A stretch of DNA of 64,000 nt from Collinsella tanakaei. Its GTDB lineage: Bacteria > Actinomycetota > Coriobacteriia > Coriobacteriales > Coriobacteriaceae. Of this stretch, positions 24,130-33,156 are shown piece after piece. The translations under genes were made by a program, and so were the position numbers. The stretch is from positions 186,001 through 250,000 of the forward strand of contig NZ_JADYTL010000001.1 in the NCBI RefSeq assembly GCF_021531055.1. The letters run 5' to 3'. The notes below the pieces were generated by a model that worked only from the letters and a program-made list of their open reading frames with translations, had not been told where the DNA came from and searched no databases. The number at the start of each line of letters is the position of its first letter. The stretch's first letter is position 1.

Positions 24130-24141
24130 GAACATATGTTT
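24130..24141. promoter_or_regulatory. LexA (SOS) box 3
   Basis: GAACATATGTTT, one base off GAAC-N4-GTTC, exactly 28 bp from box 2 and just before the lexA ribosome site (AAGGAGAGG). It could act as a roadblock or autoregulatory site for lexA. Confidence 0.75.
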
Positions 24142-24157
24142 GGATAAGGAGAGGAAC

Positions 24158-24796
24158 ATGGCGCGCAAGATCACCAAGCGGCAGCAGCAGATCTACGATT
24201 TCATTCGCTCCTACCAGCAGGAGAAGGGCTATCCGCCTAGCGTACGGGAGATGGCGGCGGCAGTCGGTCTCTCCTCCCCCTCCACCGTCCATGCCCATCT
24301 CTCCGCGCTCGAGGATCACGGCCTTATCAAGCGCGATAAAACCAAGCCCCGTGCCCTCGAGGTGTTCAACGAAGATGGCTCTGCGACAAAGCTGGCTGAG
24401 GTCAAGGAGGCTCCCGATCGGGGTACGGTTTCGCTGCCGCTCATCGGTCGTGTTGCCGCCGGTCTTCCGATCCTGGCCGAGCAAAACGTCGAGGACACGT
24501 TCACGCTTCCCACCGAGATCGCGACCGACTCGAGCTCCTTCGTGCTCGAGGTTCACGGTAACTCGATGATCAACGCGGGGATCTACAACGGCGACTACAT
24601 CATCGTCCGCGAGCAGACAAGCGCCATGAACGGCGAGATCGTCGTCGCCATGATCGACGGCGAGGCGACGGTGAAAACGTTCTATAAAGAACAGGGTCGT
24701 GTGCGCCTCCAGCCCGAAAACGATGCCATGGAGCCCATCTACGTGACGAATCCGACCATCTTAGGCAAGGTCGTCGCGCTCATGAGGCGTTTCTAG
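24158..24796 (+). CDS. lexA: SOS repressor LexA
   Basis: Repressor and self-cleaving protease of the SOS regulon. It has an N-terminal winged helix (RQQQIYDFI ... GYPPSVREMAAAVGLSSPSTVHAHL), the cleavage site A101-G102 in GRVAAGLP, the catalytic Ser136 in GNSMINAG and Lys173 in EATVKTFYK. 212 residues, normal. ATG 24158 follows AAGGAGAGG; the frame open upstream runs through the SOS boxes and is not used. Three LexA boxes precede it. It diverges from the LysM gene and is followed 9 nt later by DUF1624. Confidence 0.97.
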   Translation: MARKITKRQQQIYDFIRSYQQEKGYPPSVREMAAAVGLSSPSTVHAHLSALEDHGLIKRDKTKPRALEVFNEDGSATKLAEVKEAPDRGTVSLPLIGRVAAGLPILAEQNVEDTFTLPTEIATDSSSFVLEVHGNSMINAGIYNGDYIIVREQTSAMNGEIVVAMIDGEATVKTFYKEQGRVRLQPENDAMEPIYVTNPTILGKVVALMRRF

Positions 24797-24805
24797 GCTA
24801 CACGC

Positions 24806-25537
24806 ATGTCCGAAACGACGACGCACGACCGTACCGCTCCGGAGCGTATCGCCTTCTTCGATATGCTCCGGGGCCTCGTCATCATATCGATGATCGCTTT
24901 CCACGCGACCTATGATGCCGCGTATATCTACGGATTCCATGTGCCCTGGTTCACCGATCCGGTGATACAGGATGTTTGGCGCGCGACGATCAGTTGGACG
25001 TTTCTCGCGCTCGCCGGTTGGATGACCTCCCTTTCCAGAAACAACTTCAAACGCGCTGTCGTCTACGGCATCTTCGCGTTCATCATATGGTTGGCGACAA
25101 GTGTCGTATCGGTGGATACGCCCGTGAGCTTCGGCATCATATACTGCATGGGGTTCTGCACACTCATCTACGCGCTTATTCGCCCTGTTCACGAGCGTAT
25201 CAATCCGGTAATCGGTCTTATCCTCTCGCTCGCGTTATTCGGGCTTCTGTGGCATATTCCTCGAGGCACATACGATGTCGTTGGTTTCTCCTGGCTTGGA
25301 TTCCCGGGGCCCGGCTTTGCATCGGGAGATTACTATCCGCCGATCCCCTTTCTATACATGTACCTTGCGGGAAGCTTTGCCGCAAAACTGCTCGTCAAGC
25401 TGCGACCAGCAGGATATCCCGCTTGGATGAAACGAGATACGATTCCGTTTCTCTCGTGGCTCGGAAGGCATAGCTTGGCAATCTACGTGATCCATCAGCC
25501 GTTGCTCATCGCCTGCTTCGAGCTCATCTCACGCTAG
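24806..25537 (+). CDS. DUF1624 / heparan-alpha-glucosaminide N-acetyltransferase-like membrane protein
   Basis: 243 residues with about seven hydrophobic segments. The N-terminal FFDMLRGLVIISMIAFHATYD is typical of membrane acyltransferase-type DUF1624 proteins, and the C-terminal LGRHSLAIYVIHQPLL resembles the end of acyltransferase-3 proteins. It may transfer an acetyl or other acyl group to a cell-envelope sugar, but no substrate is known. It starts 9 nt after lexA, so read-through would place it under SOS control. It ends 2 nt from the convergent hflX. Confidence 0.82.
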   Translation: MSETTTHDRTAPERIAFFDMLRGLVIISMIAFHATYDAAYIYGFHVPWFTDPVIQDVWRATISWTFLALAGWMTSLSRNNFKRAVVYGIFAFIIWLATSVVSVDTPVSFGIIYCMGFCTLIYALIRPVHERINPVIGLILSLALFGLLWHIPRGTYDVVGFSWLGFPGPGFASGDYYPPIPFLYMYLAGSFAAKLLVKLRPAGYPAWMKRDTIPFLSWLGRHSLAIYVIHQPLLIACFELISR

Positions 25538-25539
25538 AT

Positions 25540-26829
25540 TTATTCCGTGCGGAATCGCTCCAACTTGTTCGCGAGCCTATGCGGGACCTTTGCAACGATG
25601 CGCACGCACGTATCGAGGTACTCCTCAGAAACGACCTGTCCCCGCTCATGGACGAGCTTGATGAGAGCGCCCTCACGATACGGTATCTCGGCGCTGAGCA
25701 AGCGATCGGTAGCAGCAGCCTCCTGCACAAGACGCTCAAGAAGCTCGACGGTGCCCAGTCCGGTATAGGCCGAATACAGCAACGCGCCGGGATGTCGACG
25801 CCGAAACAGATCCGCCTCCTCATCAGAAAGCAAGTCGGCTTTATTGAAGACGGTGAGCGTCGGACGATCGCCGGCGCCGATCTCCTCAAGAACCCGATCG
25901 ACCGCTTCAAGCTGGCGCAGATACTCGGTATCGGCGCAATCGACAACCTTGATGATCAAATCCGCTTCGAGAACCTCGGAAAGCGTCGACTTAAACGCCT
26001 CGACGAGTCCGTGCGGAAGCTTCTGGATGAAGCCTACCGTATCGGTGATGGTGACGGCGCGACCGCCGGGAAGCGTATACGAACGCGTGGTGGGATCGAG
26101 CGTGGCGAACAGTTTGTCCTCCGACAAAACGTTCGACCCGGTCAGCGCGTTCAACATAGTCGACTTACCCGCATTCGTGTAACCGGCAAGCGCGATTCGA
26201 AACGCATCGGATGAACTGCGGCGCTTCGATTGAACGCCGCGTCGCTTCTCAAGCTCACGTAGCTCACGACGGAGCGAGGAAATCCTGTTTCTGATGAGAC
26301 GGCGATCGACCTCGAGCTGGCTTTCGCCCTGACCGAATCTGCTTCCGATGCCACCGCGCGTCTGTTCTTTGGCAAGATGCGACCACATACCGCGAAGACG
26401 AGGAAGCAGATATTGCAGCTGAGCGAGCTGAACCTGGAGCCTGCCCTCTCGCGTGGTGGCATGAAGTCCGAAAATGTCGAGGATCAGCGCCGTGCGGTCG
26501 ATGATCTTGGTCGGTTCGCCGATCGCACGCTCCAGATGCGACTGTTGAGCGGGCGTAAGATCGTCATCGAAGATGACCACATCGGCATCAAGGCGAGCGA
26601 CCATGGACTTGAGCTCCTCGAGCTTGCCCGACCCGATAAAGGACTTGGGAACCGGACGCTCGAGACGCTGCGTCATCCTGCCCACGACGACCGCCCCCGC
26701 CGTGTCGACAAGGCGCTCGAGCTCATCGAGCGAACGCTCGACCGGCCAACTGTCGCGTCTCCATTCGACACCGACGAGCACCGCGCGCTCGGGCTCGATG
26801 GCGGTGGATAAGAAGGTGAACCTCGTCAT
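25540..26829 (-). CDS. hflX: Ribosome-associated GTPase HflX
   Basis: GTPase that binds the 50S subunit and splits stalled or hibernating ribosomes. The N-terminal HflX domain (GSGKLEELKSMV, DDDLTPAQQ) and a basic coiled coil (RLIRNRISSLRRELRELE) precede the G domain with GYTNAGKST, then DTVGFIQKLPH and NKAD. 429 residues. The start MTRFTFLS at 26829 overlaps the end of miaA by 4 nt; the frame open upstream is inside miaA. The order miaB-miaA-hflX is widespread. Confidence 0.94.
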   Translation of the reverse strand: MTRFTFLSTAIEPERAVLVGVEWRRDSWPVERSLDELERLVDTAGAVVVGRMTQRLERPVPKSFIGSGKLEELKSMVARLDADVVIFDDDLTPAQQSHLERAIGEPTKIIDRTALILDIFGLHATTREGRLQVQLAQLQYLLPRLRGMWSHLAKEQTRGGIGSRFGQGESQLEVDRRLIRNRISSLRRELRELEKRRGVQSKRRSSSDAFRIALAGYTNAGKSTMLNALTGSNVLSEDKLFATLDPTTRSYTLPGGRAVTITDTVGFIQKLPHGLVEAFKSTLSEVLEADLIIKVVDCADTEYLRQLEAVDRVLEEIGAGDRPTLTVFNKADLLSDEEADLFRRRHPGALLYSAYTGLGTVELLERLVQEAAATDRLLSAEIPYREGALIKLVHERGQVVSEEYLDTCVRIVAKVPHRLANKLERFRTE

Positions 26830-27782
26830 GCGGAACCCTCCCGAACGGCACGGATGATAATGTCGGCGGCTTGTTCGACAGAGCATTCGTCCATATCGAT
26901 CCACACGATACGGGGATCACGACGAAACCATGAAAGCTGTCGCTTGGCGTAGCGCCGACTGCGCAGTTTTATCAGCTCGATCGCCTCGTCGAGCGAACAT
27001 ATCCCTTCAAGAGCATCCATGATCTCCTTGTATCCGATCGCCTGTCGAGAGGTGATGGCCTCACCGGCGCCCCGTGCGACCAGCTCTCGCACCTCATCGA
27101 CAAGCCCCTGCTCCACCATGGCGTCGACGCGGGCATCGATGCGACGATAGAGCCGATCGCGATCCATGGTCAAGGCGAACTGAAGACTGCGGTAGTACGG
27201 TTTGGGAACGGAGAAGCGGGCCTTTTGTTCGGCGTATCGAACGCCCTCGTCAAGCATCTCGAGTGCCCGCACGACACGACGGGTGTTATGGGGATGGATG
27301 ACCGAGGCGCTCTCGGGATCACGTTGGGCGAGGATCGCATGAAGCCCGTCTGCGCCGAGGGTGTCGAGCATCAACTCGTATTTCTCACGCCTGACACCAC
27401 CGACCTCACCTGAGGGGAACTCCATGGCATCAATTGCCGCCTTGATATATAAGCCGGTTCCTCCGCACAGGACGGGAATCTTCTCCTGTGCAAGCAGATG
27501 ATCGATGCATGCTCGAGCATCGCGCTGGAACAGCGCGGCTGAGTATTCCTCCACCGGATCGACCACGTCGATCATACGTAACGGCACCAGGCGCTCCCCC
27601 ACCGGGGTTTTCGCGGTACCGATATCCATACCGCGATACACCTGCATCGCATCGGTGGAGATAACCTCGGTACCGAGCGCCAACGCGACACGATCGGCAA
27701 CAGCGCTTTTCCCGGAAGCAGTCGGGCCTGCGACGACAACGACGGGTCCGGGCAACGAAGATGTGTCTTCGTCGAACCTCAT
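26826..27782 (-). CDS. miaA: tRNA dimethylallyltransferase
   Basis: Adds a dimethylallyl group to A37 of tRNAs reading UNN codons, using DMAPP made by IspH. P-loop AGPTASGKSAVAD; STDAMQVYRGMDIGTAK and LCGGTGLYIKA are diagnostic; the RQAIGYKEI segment is near the C-terminus. 318 residues. Both ends overlap neighbours by 4 nt (miaB upstream, hflX downstream), so the three are coupled. MiaB then thiomethylates the same base. Confidence 0.96.
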   Translation of the reverse strand: MRFDEDTSSLPGPVVVVAGPTASGKSAVADRVALALGTEVISTDAMQVYRGMDIGTAKTPVGERLVPLRMIDVVDPVEEYSAALFQRDARACIDHLLAQEKIPVLCGGTGLYIKAAIDAMEFPSGEVGGVRREKYELMLDTLGADGLHAILAQRDPESASVIHPHNTRRVVRALEMLDEGVRYAEQKARFSVPKPYYRSLQFALTMDRDRLYRRIDARVDAMVEQGLVDEVRELVARGAGEAITSRQAIGYKEIMDALEGICSLDEAIELIKLRSRRYAKRQLSWFRRDPRIVWIDMDECSVEQAADIIIRAVREGSA

Positions 27783-29137
27783 CGTGGATCGCTCACGACG
27801 TCACCGGAGAGATACCACGTCCTCGCGCGGTCGACCGAGACATCCACGATCTTTCCGATAAGCGCATCGATCGAATATCCATCGGGAATAGGTGCGTGCA
27901 CGGTTTGATTTTTAGGGCTTTTGCCGAGCAGCATGGAAGGGTCCTTCTTAGAGGAGCCTTCGACGAGCACCGAAACGGTCGTATGCAGATCATGCTGGTT
28001 GAACGCGTACGCGCTATCCTCGATTACGTGCACCAAGCGGTTGAAGCGATCGAGGATGACCTCGCGCGGCGTATCATCGACGATCTCGGCGGCAGGGGTG
28101 CCTGCGCGCTTGGAATAGATGAACGTGAACGCTTGAGCATACCCGACGCGCTCGGCAAGAGAAAGCGTCTGCTCGAAATCCTCTTCGGTCTCACCTGGGA
28201 AACCGACGATGATATCGGTGGAAAGCGCGATGCCAGGAATACGGTCGCGGATGCGGTCGATAAGATCCAGATACTGCTCACGGGTGTATTTACGGTTCAT
28301 GAGCTTCAAGATACGAGAGGAACCGGACTGTACGGCAAGATGGAGCTGGGGCATGACGGCAGGGACATCGGCCATCGCATCGATCGTCTCGGGTAGCAGG
28401 TCCTTCGGATGCGAGGACGTGAAGAAGATGCGCTCGATACCGGTCTCGCCGACGGCACGGAGCAGATCGGCGAAACGCGGGGAGCCGAACAGGTCGCGTC
28501 CATACGAATTGACGTTCTGGCCGAGGAGCGTGATCTCGCGGACGCCGGTGCGCACGAGACCGGTCACCTCATCGACGATCTCCTCGAACGCGCGGCTCTT
28601 CTCCCGGCCGCGAACGTAGGGAACGATGCAGTAGCTGCAGAAATTGTTACAACCCGTCATGATGGGAACCCAAGCACGATACTGCTCGGCACGATGCCAC
28701 GGCATGGTCGTCGCAGCCTCGCTATCGGTCTCCTCGCACCGAACATGATGTTCGCCATCGTCAAATGCGGCGTCGATCAACTCGGCGACATGGGCGATCG
28801 AGTGCGTACCGAAGATGACGTCGACGTTATCGAGATTCGTGAGCAGGCCGGAACCGTCACGCTGGGCGATACAGCCTCCGACGGCGACGACGCGACGCCC
28901 CGAAGGAGCCGGCGGAAGGCTCTTGCACGAAGAGCACTGGCCATACAGACGCGTATCGGCCGCCTCGCGAACGCAGCAGGTCATGAAAATGACGATATCG
29001 GCATCCTCGGGCCCTGCGACCTCAAGACAACCGCACGAATCGAGAAGACCCGATACGCGCTCCGAATCATGCATATTCATTTGACAGCCGAAGGTGCGGA
29101 TGAAATACGTTTTACCGTGAAGATGAGTGAATTGCAT
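27779..29137 (-). CDS. miaB: tRNA-2-methylthio-N6-dimethylallyladenosine synthase
   Basis: Radical SAM methylthiotransferase converting i6A37 to ms2i6A37. The N-terminal domain keeps the three cysteines for the auxiliary cluster (FGCQMNMHDSER, MTCCVREAAD, VGGCIAQRDG). The radical SAM motif is CNNFCSYC; a TRAM domain ends the protein. 452 residues. It starts 3 nt after spoVS and overlaps miaA. MTCCVRE in place of the usual NTCSVRE is a mild variation. Confidence 0.95.
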   Translation of the reverse strand: MQFTHLHGKTYFIRTFGCQMNMHDSERVSGLLDSCGCLEVAGPEDADIVIFMTCCVREAADTRLYGQCSSCKSLPPAPSGRRVVAVGGCIAQRDGSGLLTNLDNVDVIFGTHSIAHVAELIDAAFDDGEHHVRCEETDSEAATTMPWHRAEQYRAWVPIMTGCNNFCSYCIVPYVRGREKSRAFEEIVDEVTGLVRTGVREITLLGQNVNSYGRDLFGSPRFADLLRAVGETGIERIFFTSSHPKDLLPETIDAMADVPAVMPQLHLAVQSGSSRILKLMNRKYTREQYLDLIDRIRDRIPGIALSTDIIVGFPGETEEDFEQTLSLAERVGYAQAFTFIYSKRAGTPAAEIVDDTPREVILDRFNRLVHVIEDSAYAFNQHDLHTTVSVLVEGSSKKDPSMLLGKSPKNQTVHAPIPDGYSIDALIGKIVDVSVDRARTWYLSGDVVSDPR

Positions 29138-29140
29138 ACC

Positions 29141-29467
29141 CTACCCGACTCGAAGGTTATCGTCCGTGCGGTCGAAATCGAATGCATCGCCGCTATGCGT
29201 GGAAAGACTATGGACATAGATGGCGAGCCTGATCGCGGTCCGGGACTCACCGTTGATGAGGATATCCGAGAACACCGGTGCACAGGAGATATCGAAACCC
29301 GTGGGAATCAAAAAGCCACGTGCGATGGCGATCGCCTTGATCGCCTGATTGACCGCACCGGCACCGACGCACTGGATGTTGACCGGCACACCGTCTTTGA
29401 CCATACCCGCAATCGCGCCGGCGACGGAAGCCGGTGACGACTTGCTGGAGACTTTCAGAAATTCCAT
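29141..29467 (-). CDS. spoVS: SpoVS-family Alba-like protein
   Basis: Small nucleic-acid-binding protein of the SpoVS/Alba fold. The core is nearly invariant in the family (EFLKVSSKSSPASVAGAIAG, VGAGAVNQAIKAIAIARGF). 108 residues, with a ~20-residue acidic C-terminal extension. The start MEFLKVSS at 29467 has AGGAGA upstream. The gene is widespread outside spore formers, so it does not imply sporulation. Here it heads miaB-miaA-hflX and follows the GHKL ATPase gene. Confidence 0.93.
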   Translation of the reverse strand: MEFLKVSSKSSPASVAGAIAGMVKDGVPVNIQCVGAGAVNQAIKAIAIARGFLIPTGFDISCAPVFSDILINGESRTAIRLAIYVHSLSTHSGDAFDFDRTDDNLRVG

Positions 29468-29546
29468 GCTACGATTCTCCTGCATATAAGCATCGTTTAG
29501 GCAAAGTTATAGTAAATGTAGCCCATCGGAGCCGAAGCCACAAGGG

Positions 29547-30635
29547 CTATTCTTCCTTTCCGATATCAAAGGTCACGGTGATGCGGTCGCGCGTGACGCG
29601 AACATGCGGTTCAGAGGTAAGCGAGAGGTAGTATCGCTCGGCGAGCTCGTTGAAATCGCGCTCGACGGCGCGAGAGAACCGTTCGATATCATCGCGGGCG
29701 ATCTTGAGTCCGCGGCGATCGCGATCAAGATCGACCGACGCGGACTGCGGTCGCGCCATATGGGTGCGCTCGCGCAAGACACGCGACGCGACGCTGCGAA
29801 GCGGTGCGATCGATCCGGACAGGATACGATGAGCCGTTCGCTCGGAGATCTCCAACCCGATGGAGGAAGCGATCGAGAGGAAATGCGCGGCGTCAGCAGC
29901 GCTGCCCAATCTATCTACGACGGGCAACTGCTCCACGTCATCGAGGAACAACAAGGTGGACGTATCGACCGAGCGCGTGGCGTGCGCGAAGAGCGTGGCG
30001 GCGATATCGGTCGGCGACCCGAGATAGACATCGCATCCATGAAGCTCGGCACAGGCGAACTCACAAGCCGCACGGTTGATATTGTGCGGGCCCTTCACGC
30101 ATACGAGTTGGCCTTCCTCGTCCTTTTGAACGGAAGGCCAACTCGACTGGTCGGCACGCTCCTTGAGCGTGGAGGTATCGACGACGACCTTGAACGACGA
30201 GCCGAGCTTGGGCGCCGAGGAGACGACAAAGGCCTCCTGCGCGTTCTGACGAATGGAGAACAGCGCCATGCCGCGACCATGAACGCCCCAACGGTCCATC
30301 TTCATGGACTCGAGCTTGGATGTCACGCGGGCATCGAAGATGCGGTCGTGCATATCCGCTGGAACGCCGCTACCGTTGTCGAGAAAGAGGAGGGTGCGAA
30401 CACCCTCCTCTTTCGTCATAGCAAGATAGATTCGCGTGGCACCGGCATCGCGGGCGTTACGAAGCATCTCGATGACGATATCCTCGACATGCTGGATATC
30501 ATGTTTCGCCTGACGGCGCTCGGCTTCCGAAACGCGCAGCCGGACATACCCCTCACCGAGGTTTTCCTCGACACGCAGCGTTCCCTCGCCGGACATCGAA
30601 GCGATGAACGAGATGAGCCCGGATGAATCAGCCAT
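29547..30635 (-). CDS. GHKL (Bergerat-fold) ATPase of unknown function
   Basis: 362 residues. The ATP site is in the N-terminal third: N box EMLRNARDAGA (N60, D63), G1 box LDNGSGVP (86-92) and a G2-like VHGRGMALFSI (118-128), the pattern of MutL, Hsp90 and histidine-kinase ATPases. No histidine-phosphotransfer, MutL endonuclease or membrane segment is visible. The C-terminal ~200 residues match nothing I recognise, apart from an Arg-rich helix near 275-300. It lies 5 nt downstream of rny and 79 nt upstream of spoVS. A role in RNA metabolism or DNA repair is possible from context only. Confidence 0.8.
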   Translation of the reverse strand: MADSSGLISFIASMSGEGTLRVEENLGEGYVRLRVSEAERRQAKHDIQHVEDIVIEMLRNARDAGATRIYLAMTKEEGVRTLLFLDNGSGVPADMHDRIFDARVTSKLESMKMDRWGVHGRGMALFSIRQNAQEAFVVSSAPKLGSSFKVVVDTSTLKERADQSSWPSVQKDEEGQLVCVKGPHNINRAACEFACAELHGCDVYLGSPTDIAATLFAHATRSVDTSTLLFLDDVEQLPVVDRLGSAADAAHFLSIASSIGLEISERTAHRILSGSIAPLRSVASRVLRERTHMARPQSASVDLDRDRRGLKIARDDIERFSRAVERDFNELAERYYLSLTSEPHVRVTRDRITVTFDIGKEE

Positions 30636-30640
30636 CGTCG

Positions 30641-32191
30641 TTACTTCGCGATATCGACGGCGCGGCTCTCGCGGATCACGACGACGCGCACCTGACCGGG
30701 ATACTCCATCTCGTCCTCGATCTGATGGGCGATATCGTGCGCAAGAACGGTCGCCTGGGCATCGGAGATCTTATCGGGCTGAACCATCACATGTACCTCG
30801 CGACCCGCCTGCATGGCATAGGTGCGCTCGACGCCATCATGGCTGTTCGCGATCTGCTCGAGCTTCTCAAGGCGCTTGATATAGTTCTCAGCCGACTCAC
30901 GGCGCGCGCCGGGACGAGAGGCGGAGATGGCATCGGCGGCCTGCACGAGAACGGCGAGGACGGAGTTGGGATCGACATCGGCGTGATGCGCTTCGATCGC
31001 ATGGACGATCGCCGGCTTCTCGCCATACCGACGAGCGAGGTCGGCACCGATCACCGCATGGGGACCCTCGACCTCATGGTCGATGGCCTTGCCGAGGTCG
31101 TGGAGTAGACCCGCCCGCTTGGCGATCCGGACGTCGACACCGAGCTCGGAGGCCATGATGCCGCACAGTTCGGAGACCTCGATGGAGTGCTGAAGCACGT
31201 TCTGGCCGAACGAGGTGCGATAGCGCAGCGAACCGAGCGTCTTGACGAGTTCGGGATGAAGATCATGGATGCCGGTGTCGAAAGCCGCCTGCTCGCCCGC
31301 TTCGCGAACGCGCTGCTGGACTAGATCGGACGCCTTGCGATACATCTCCTCGATGCGGGCCGGATGGATACGGCCGTCAGCGATGAGGTTCTCGAGAGCG
31401 ACGCGGGCTGTCTCGCGGCGAACGGGGTCGAAGCTCGACAGGATGACGGTCTCGGGCGTGTCATCGATGACGAGGTTGACGCCGGACACCTGCTCGAACG
31501 TCCTGATGTTGCGTCCCTCGCGACCGATGATGCGACCCTTGAGGTCATCGGAGGGAATGTGCACGGAAGTCACTGTGACCTCGGCGGTGTGGTCGGCAGC
31601 GCAACGCTGGATAGCAAGCGAGATGATCTCCTGCGCGGTCTTATGGCACTCGGCGCGCACCTGTTGCTCGGAATCGCGGATGATGGCCGCAGCCTCATGC
31701 GTGACCTCGCCGCGAACCTTGTCGAGCAGCTCTCGATGGGCGTCGTCACGGGTGAGCTCGGAGATGCGCTCGAGCTCGCTGGTCTGCTTCGCGACGAGCT
31801 CGTCAAGCTCACGGCTGCGCTTCTCGATCTGACCAGCTTGGCTGGAGAGCTGATGCTCGCGCTTATCGAGCGCGTCGTTGCGGCGGTCGAGGGACTCCTC
31901 GCGCTGCATCACGCGGTTCTCGAGCGTACGAAGCTCACGCTTGCGCTGCTTCTCTTCGGCTTCGGCAGCCTGCTTGTTTTGGAGGATCTCCTCTTTGGCC
32001 TCAAGCAGGGCTTCCTTCTTCAAGGTCTCAGCCGCCCGCTTCGCATCGCCGATGACACGTTCAGCCTCGGCATGCGCGGACTCGATCTTCGAGTCGGCCT
32101 GCTTCAGGCTTCCGTTCTTGGCGCTGCGCATGGCCAAAGCGGCACCGGCTGCACCTACGATGAGGCACACGATACCGATTACGAATTCCAT
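30641..32191 (-). CDS. rny: Ribonuclease Y
   Basis: Membrane-anchored endoribonuclease that starts mRNA decay. It has an N-terminal membrane helix (about residues 2-22), a long coiled coil (to ~190), a KH domain ([15 protein letters not shown]) and an HD domain with [12 protein letters not shown] and [10 protein letters not shown]. 516 residues, normal. It has its own TTGACA promoter. The recA-recX-rny order is common in Gram-positive bacteria. Together with RNase J and PNPase, also here, it makes up a Firmicute-type degradation set. Confidence 0.96.
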   Translation of the reverse strand: MEFVIGIVCLIVGAAGAALAMRSAKNGSLKQADSKIESAHAEAERVIGDAKRAAETLKKEALLEAKEEILQNKQAAEAEEKQRKRELRTLENRVMQREESLDRRNDALDKREHQLSSQAGQIEKRSRELDELVAKQTSELERISELTRDDAHRELLDKVRGEVTHEAAAIIRDSEQQVRAECHKTAQEIISLAIQRCAADHTAEVTVTSVHIPSDDLKGRIIGREGRNIRTFEQVSGVNLVIDDTPETVILSSFDPVRRETARVALENLIADGRIHPARIEEMYRKASDLVQQRVREAGEQAAFDTGIHDLHPELVKTLGSLRYRTSFGQNVLQHSIEVSELCGIMASELGVDVRIAKRAGLLHDLGKAIDHEVEGPHAVIGADLARRYGEKPAIVHAIEAHHADVDPNSVLAVLVQAADAISASRPGARRESAENYIKRLEKLEQIANSHDGVERTYAMQAGREVHVMVQPDKISDAQATVLAHDIAHQIEDEMEYPGQVRVVVIRESRAVDIAK

Positions 32192-32355
32192 GCTAGATTA
32201 CTCCTTCATAACGTTTCAAGTAACAGAAAGGCACCATCCGAAAAAACGGACAGCACCCGACATTTGCTAGGGAATGGTCACCCCATATGAAATGAATGTA
32301 TCCAATATCAATCTCATCGATGATGAGCGCATATCACATAACAAATGACGTTTTT

Positions 32356-32384
32356 ATCCTACGTTTACCATCGACTTATGTCAA
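32356..32384 (-). promoter_or_regulatory. Promoter of rny
   Basis: On the minus strand TTGACA (32384-32379), a 17-nt spacer and TAGGAT (32361-32356). The start would be near 32350, leaving a ~160-nt leader. The 269-nt gap between recX and rny shows no clear recX terminator. The leader holds a small TCCG-T6-CGGA hairpin near 32237-32252. Confidence 0.7.
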
Positions 32385-32460
32385 ACGGCCATAACGGCAC
32401 TACGATGAATACACAAACGGACGATCGGTATATCGACGTGCGTAAACGGACAGGTTTAGT

Positions 32461-33156
32461 CTAGTCGGAGAGAACCGACGAAGCTGCCTCACGGGCAATC
32501 GCGTAAGAAAAACCTCGTGACACGAGATGCCGGATGAACTTCTCATGGGCGCGCGTCGTGGGAACGGGTCGCGATGCCAAGATCTTGCACGCGCGCGCAA
32601 GATCGTCCTCATCGTTGAAGAAACGCTCCGGGTATCCTTCGATCGCATCGACATCGATACCACGCCGCTGTAATTCGAGTTCCACGCGTCGCTTGCCCCA
32701 TCCACGACGGACGCGCTCGGCGATAAAGTACTCCGCGAAGCGAAGATCGTCGACGAAACGGTGATCTCGACCGTATTCCAGCGCTCGCTCGATCTCCTGG
32801 TCGCGATAACCGTAGGTCTTAAGCTTGCGGCGAAGCTCGCCCTCGGCATAATCCCTTCGGGAAAGAAGGTCGGTCAGCTGCGCGACGCAAACACGATATT
32901 CAAGCTCGTGGATCGCGTCAAACGCATCATGCCAAGACTGCGGGAGCGCAACGGCAGCATCATCGAGCAGATGACCGACGCGGACGGGAACGACGATTCG
33001 ATACACGGTACCGTCATCGAGCTCAACGGCGACCTCAGCCATAGGCTTCTTGCCATAGTTCGCCGCGCGTGCCCGAGCCGCGGCATCGGGCAACCCGACA
33101 TCGATGGAAATCGCATCGATGTCGGGTTTACCCGGTTCTTGATCAAACTCGTCCAT
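32461..33156 (-). CDS. recX: Regulatory protein RecX
   Basis: Modulates RecA filaments. The C-terminal ~150 residues show the three-helix RecX repeats (LLSRRDYAEGELRRKLKTYGY, FAEYFIAERVRRGWGKRRVE, HLVSRGFSYAIAREA). The N-terminal ~75 residues are less conserved and acidic. 231 residues. The start codon overlaps the last base of the recA stop, so it is translated from the recA transcript and should be SOS-induced. Confidence 0.93.
   Translation of the reverse strand: MDEFDQEPGKPDIDAISIDVGLPDAAARARAANYGKKPMAEVAVELDDGTVYRIVVPVRVGHLLDDAAVALPQSWHDAFDAIHELEYRVCVAQLTDLLSRRDYAEGELRRKLKTYGYRDQEIERALEYGRDHRFVDDLRFAEYFIAERVRRGWGKRRVELELQRRGIDVDAIEGYPERFFNDEDDLARACKILASRPVPTTRAHEKFIRHLVSRGFSYAIAREAASSVLSD

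Noticed and set aside
29141-29467. spoVS as a sign of sporulation
   Set aside because: SpoVS is common in non-sporulating lineages; no other sporulation gene is in the window.
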